Shown here one piece after another: positions 61,263 to 64,000 of a DNA stretch of 64,000 nt. A program made the position numbers and the translations under genes. Under the pieces are notes generated by a model. It was not told the DNA's origin and made no database searches. It saw nothing but the letters and a program-made list of their open reading frames with translations. The DNA lies in contig CM038232.1 in the NCBI GenBank assembly GCA_021442155.1, positions 57,381,436-57,445,435 on the forward strand, written 5' to 3'. Within the stretch, counting starts at the first letter, position 1, and each line of letters begins with the position of its first letter. The DNA is from Cymbidium sinense (lineage: Eukaryota > Streptophyta > Magnoliopsida > Asparagales > Orchidaceae).

Positions 61263-61475
61263 AATTTACATACATAGCACATAATTTTTATATATTTACA
61301 TGTCTAACACCTAAACATTTATATTTAATTAAATAGTACTCAAATTTTTATTATTATATCAAAAATAACATCATCATTAAATTTTATGCATCGAAAAAAT
61401 ATCATTCTAGTAATTATTAAACTTTAGCTGTTAGATATATAAATGCATAAAAATTGTGTGATATGTATGTAAATT
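61263..61475. mobile_element. MITE copy 3 (TTTACATACATA-type TIR), best preserved
   Basis: The left end aatttacatacatagcacat (61263) is the inverted counterpart of the right end, whose complement reads aatttacatacatatcacac (61475). Complementarity continues for about 35-40 bases (aatttttatatattta against aatttttatgcatttatata). 213 bases, AT-rich, non-coding. No clear target duplication. Confidence 0.75.
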
Positions 61476-61554
61476 TTACTTTTATTTATTGCTAATCTAT
61501 AAATCTATAATAGATGACACCTCCTTAGCCACTATTTAAGAGATGAATTTCTCT

Positions 61555-61676
61555 AAATATGTAAGCCATCTTAGTTTATTCGATTGAGAACTAAGAAGTC
61601 TTAAGTTCAAATACTTATATTTGAGATATATATCCCTTTGAAATTTAATTTGCTCAAATGTCACAAAAAAAAAAAA
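61555..61676 (+). mobile_element. tRNA-derived SINE
   Basis: A-box-like ttagtttattcgattgag at 61571-61588 and B-box-like aagttcaaatact at 61602-61614, 31 bases apart, followed by a tgctcaaatgtc stretch and a poly-A tail at 61664-61676. The layout and the A-box sequence resemble the SINE at 35056-35173. Target duplication not confirmed. Confidence 0.65.
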
Positions 61677-62298
61677 CCTTCTTTAAAACCATTTCATAGC
61701 ACCATTTTATACAATCAAATTATTTTATCAGGGCTGCTCTCCCTTTCACTGCCATTGCATTGCCATAAATGTTTTTTTTATCATTTTAAAGGCCTATATT
61801 TGAATCTAGTGATCACTTAATAGGTGCTTTTTTTTATATAATATCGACCTTTGTGATTTGATGTAAGTTTTCCTTACTCTAAGTTTCAAAATATATTCAA
61901 TATGGATATGTTTTATTTTTTATTTTATTTATATGTTAACTAACAATAAAATAGATTTGATAATGATAATTATTTTTACAAATAATGTTATTTATTTTAA
62001 ATTTAAAAAATTAAAGATTTACAGGTTCTTGCTACAGACTAGTGGAATAATTAGTATGGTCAGATGTATGGAAGTTGTTTCCGTAGGGTAGTTTATACTG
62101 TGATGAATTTGGAATTAGAATGGTTGTTTATTAGAAAATGCAAGTGTATTTCAAGCTACAAGTATGATTTGCAACAGAACTAATTCAAGAAACTTACAGA
62201 CAGCTTTATGAACCCCGTCTAGAAAAGCATACCGACTTTTCTTCTGCACAGCAACTTTAAAACAACCAAATTCGCAATCATACAACGAGTGATTTCAT
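61677..62298. other. 3' flank of the SDE3-like gene
   Basis: AT-rich on the left; 62010-62298 is more balanced and could be 3' UTR. No RecA2 helicase exon was found here on the minus strand. Confidence 0.45.
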
Positions 62299-63742
62299 CT
62301 ATGCAAGATTAGCAATAAACATAGAATTATTGCTCTTATACGGTTCCCTGTCCAGAAGCCTATGGAAGTACGACTTCTTCAACCCATGCTTACGAGCAAT
62401 ATCAGAACGCACCCAAGAAGGAGATGTGTCTGAACAACCAGTTACCACAATGGCTGTGTTATTGTCCGCCAAATGAGCAAGAGGAACAATTGCCTCAGGC
62501 TCTGTAGCCAAAGAAGCATCCACTAAAAAGATGTGCGTGAAATGATTCGAATTAATCCTTGCTGCATAAAGCCTGAAACTGCTCATAAAGGTGCATGTTA
62601 TTATACTAAAATTTAGAAGCTGTGCACGTGGAGGACATGCGAAACACTCTGCTTCTTCCTCATACAGGGACGCAGGAAATATGTCATCGGGCACAAGATC
62701 ATAATCTCTGTAGGCAGCATTCGCTCGGAAAAGACTAGACACCGGTATTTCTTTCCTCAAACTTCTCAGCAGCAGATCAGATGTGATGTTGGTGGGAGAA
62801 CATACGAGGATCCTGCAGCGGGTATTAGTTCTATAAATACTGAGCATTGCTTCATTAATAATCCTCCCTGTGAACGACAGGTTTTGATCATAAGGACACT
62901 TTTTGAGCAGTTGCCCATTCACGAGATAAGGTATAGGCCCTTTATGATTCAAAATCCTCTTTACATGAACCTCCTCAAATTGATTCTGCAGTACCTTGGA
63001 GATGGAAAGTGCTGGACTGAAAAGAAACGCTTCGATCAGGGAAGAGGATGCTACGAAATGAAGGATCACTTGCAACTGATATAGCATGATGGGCTCGCTT
63101 CAGGCAGACTCTGTTAAAGGAGAAGCTCGCATCGTATATTTTGGATGGAGAATGCTGTGAATGGAAATCCTCTTCAAATTCAACTAGAATAGTTGTGCTC
63201 TTTATTACCCGATAAACTCTCCCCTAACCAAAGCAAATCACCAGGCACCAAATGCAGTGAAGAGCATGAACCATCTAAACTAAGTATTTGCTTTAAATTT
63301 CAAAAGTTATTATTAGAAAAATAAAGTGGTTTTTAATATTTTGATAACTTTCTTGTATAGATTAGTATAGGAATATAATGGAAGCATGGAGCAGCTGTTT
63401 AATTGATTTTCCTGACGTTTTATTAAAAATTATTATATAACGATGCCATCAACATTGATTATTAAATTTTCTGTGGACAAACGTTAAGAGTATTCACGTG
63501 CAAAATTAAATTTCAGTACTGACCTTGAAGGGTTCAGCAATCTCATTCACCGGCTTTAGGAAGACAAAATCTCTTGATAGAATATATGGTCGCTTCTCAG
63601 GAACTGAATCAATATTAAAGGCTACAAAATCTCTCTCAACTAGCATGGTAGTCTTACTTTTCCTCATTTTTTTTGAATTTGTTGAGCTGTTCTTGCTGCG
63701 CAGTTCCAGTGTGATTCCTTTCAACAGATAATCACTCCATTT
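62299..63742 (-). CDS. SDE3/MOV10-like helicase relative lacking ATPase motifs (partial, frame break)
   Basis: SDE3/MOV10 are SF1 RNA helicases acting in RNA silencing and transposon control. Exon a, 63524-63742, follows an atgatcag acceptor and ends gaacccttcaag before gtcagt; it encodes KWSDYLLKG through FKPVNEIAEPFK-like residues (VPEKRPYILSRDFVF). Exon b starts at 63223 after ggttag, in phase: GRVYRVIKSTTILVEFEEDF, CLKRAHHAISVASDP. The frame then shifts by one base between 63087 and 62985 and continues VHVKRILNHKG, RILVCSPTN, LFRANAAYRDYD, THIFLVDASLATEPE, WVRSDIARKHGLKKSYFHRL to TAG at 62299. The Walker A region reads LSFTGRIINEA, Walker B (DEAG) reads VDAS, and the GDPRQL segment reads GCSDTS. 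No second RecA domain follows. Upstream exons lie beyond 64000 or in 63785-64000. It may be a conserved pseudo-helicase subfamily rather than a decayed gene. Confidence 0.75.
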
Positions 63743-64000
63743 CTGATCATGCAAAATAAGAAAAAAAATATATCAGAAGATCCAAAGGGATTACCTATGT
63801 AGGCCAAATTCAGCATTTCATTATGCTTTCTTGCTCAGTTCTGCAATTAGAAGCAGGGAAATACATGCACCCATAAGATATAAAATTCTCAACACAACCT
63901 CGAGAAATCAAACATGGGCCTTCTGAGAAAGTGCTTATAGATATGTTCATTTGGAGCAACAGCATGGTCCATGGCGCATTTAACGTGTCGTTGGTGGCTC
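63743..64000 (-). other. Intron and possible upstream exon of the SDE3-like gene
   Basis: A pyrimidine-rich tract (complement tatattttttttcttattttgc) precedes the acceptor at 63743. Farther upstream, 63905-63999 has an open minus-strand frame that could be coding, with a possible donor near 63900, but I could not match it to the family. Confidence 0.4.

Noticed and set aside
63030..63070. Short intron to explain the SDE3-like frame change (acceptor-like cttttcag)
   Set aside because: The only GT partner gives a 38-base intron, too short for plants, and the resulting frame is wrong.
62884..63084. Plus-strand frame opposite the SDE3-like exon
   Set aside because: Antisense shadow of a well-supported minus-strand coding region.
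1..64000. CRISPR arrays, bacterial operons, rRNA or intact tRNA genes
   Set aside because: None seen; the window is plant nuclear DNA, and the tRNA-like boxes found belong to SINEs.

Overview
This is nuclear DNA from a flowering plant. The evidence is spliced plant-type gene remnants (chloroplast Rieske protein petC, a PPR4-like PPR protein, a CUE-protein coiled coil, an SDE3/MOV10-like helicase relative), plant retrotransposon families (Ty1-copia including the SIRE/Maximus type, Ty3-gypsy-type LTRs, L1-type and RTE-type LINEs, tRNA-derived SINEs) and strong AT richness with long (AT)n and (GA)n runs. I cannot name the species. No complete, uninterrupted protein-coding gene was found, and most of the window is layered, decayed transposable elements.

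Layout. 60-1240 is one very long AT-rich palindrome. 2160-5170 holds a copia pol relic, a copia LTR tail and part of a Ty3-type LTR (family called R here). 5688-6068 are two exons of a CUE-protein coiled-coil gene; their continuation, same strand and in order, lies at 23433-24110. The 17 kb between holds R-LTR pieces (7329-8452, 9299-10881), a minus-strand copia (10882-15092, with LTR, PBS, gag, integrase and RT), an unexplained T/G-rich tract (15093-17500) and a minus-strand L1 LINE (about 17.7-23.0 kb). 24.1-28.2 kb is AT-rich intergenic DNA with MITEs. 28.27-30.11 kb holds three gene fragments: an unidentified exon (+), petC exons 1-2 (-) and a lone signal-peptide exon (-).

From 31.7 to about 41.1 kb there is a plus-strand SIRE-type copia that has been rebuilt by later events: part of its gag is tandemly triplicated, a minus-strand SINE sits in the integrase with a target duplication, and a whole RTE LINE (36.03-38.76 kb) splits the RT. 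44.94-45.62 kb holds PPR4-like exons. 46879-49266 is a solo R LTR with a perfect TAAAA target duplication. 49.59-51.2 kb is the 5' half of another copia. 51.2-59 kb is non-coding repetitive sequence, including a tract packed with TTGAC motifs. A third MITE and a second SINE lie at 61.3-61.7 kb. The window ends in the best-preserved gene, a minus-strand SDE3/MOV10-like protein whose ATPase motifs are replaced and which carries an apparent frameshift.

There is no operon-like co-operation between genes; the order reflects nested insertion and decay. Several gene remnants keep correct splice sites yet carry one-base frame breaks, so residual assembly indels must be weighed against true pseudogenisation. 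Identifications come from reading translations against remembered families, without database searches.
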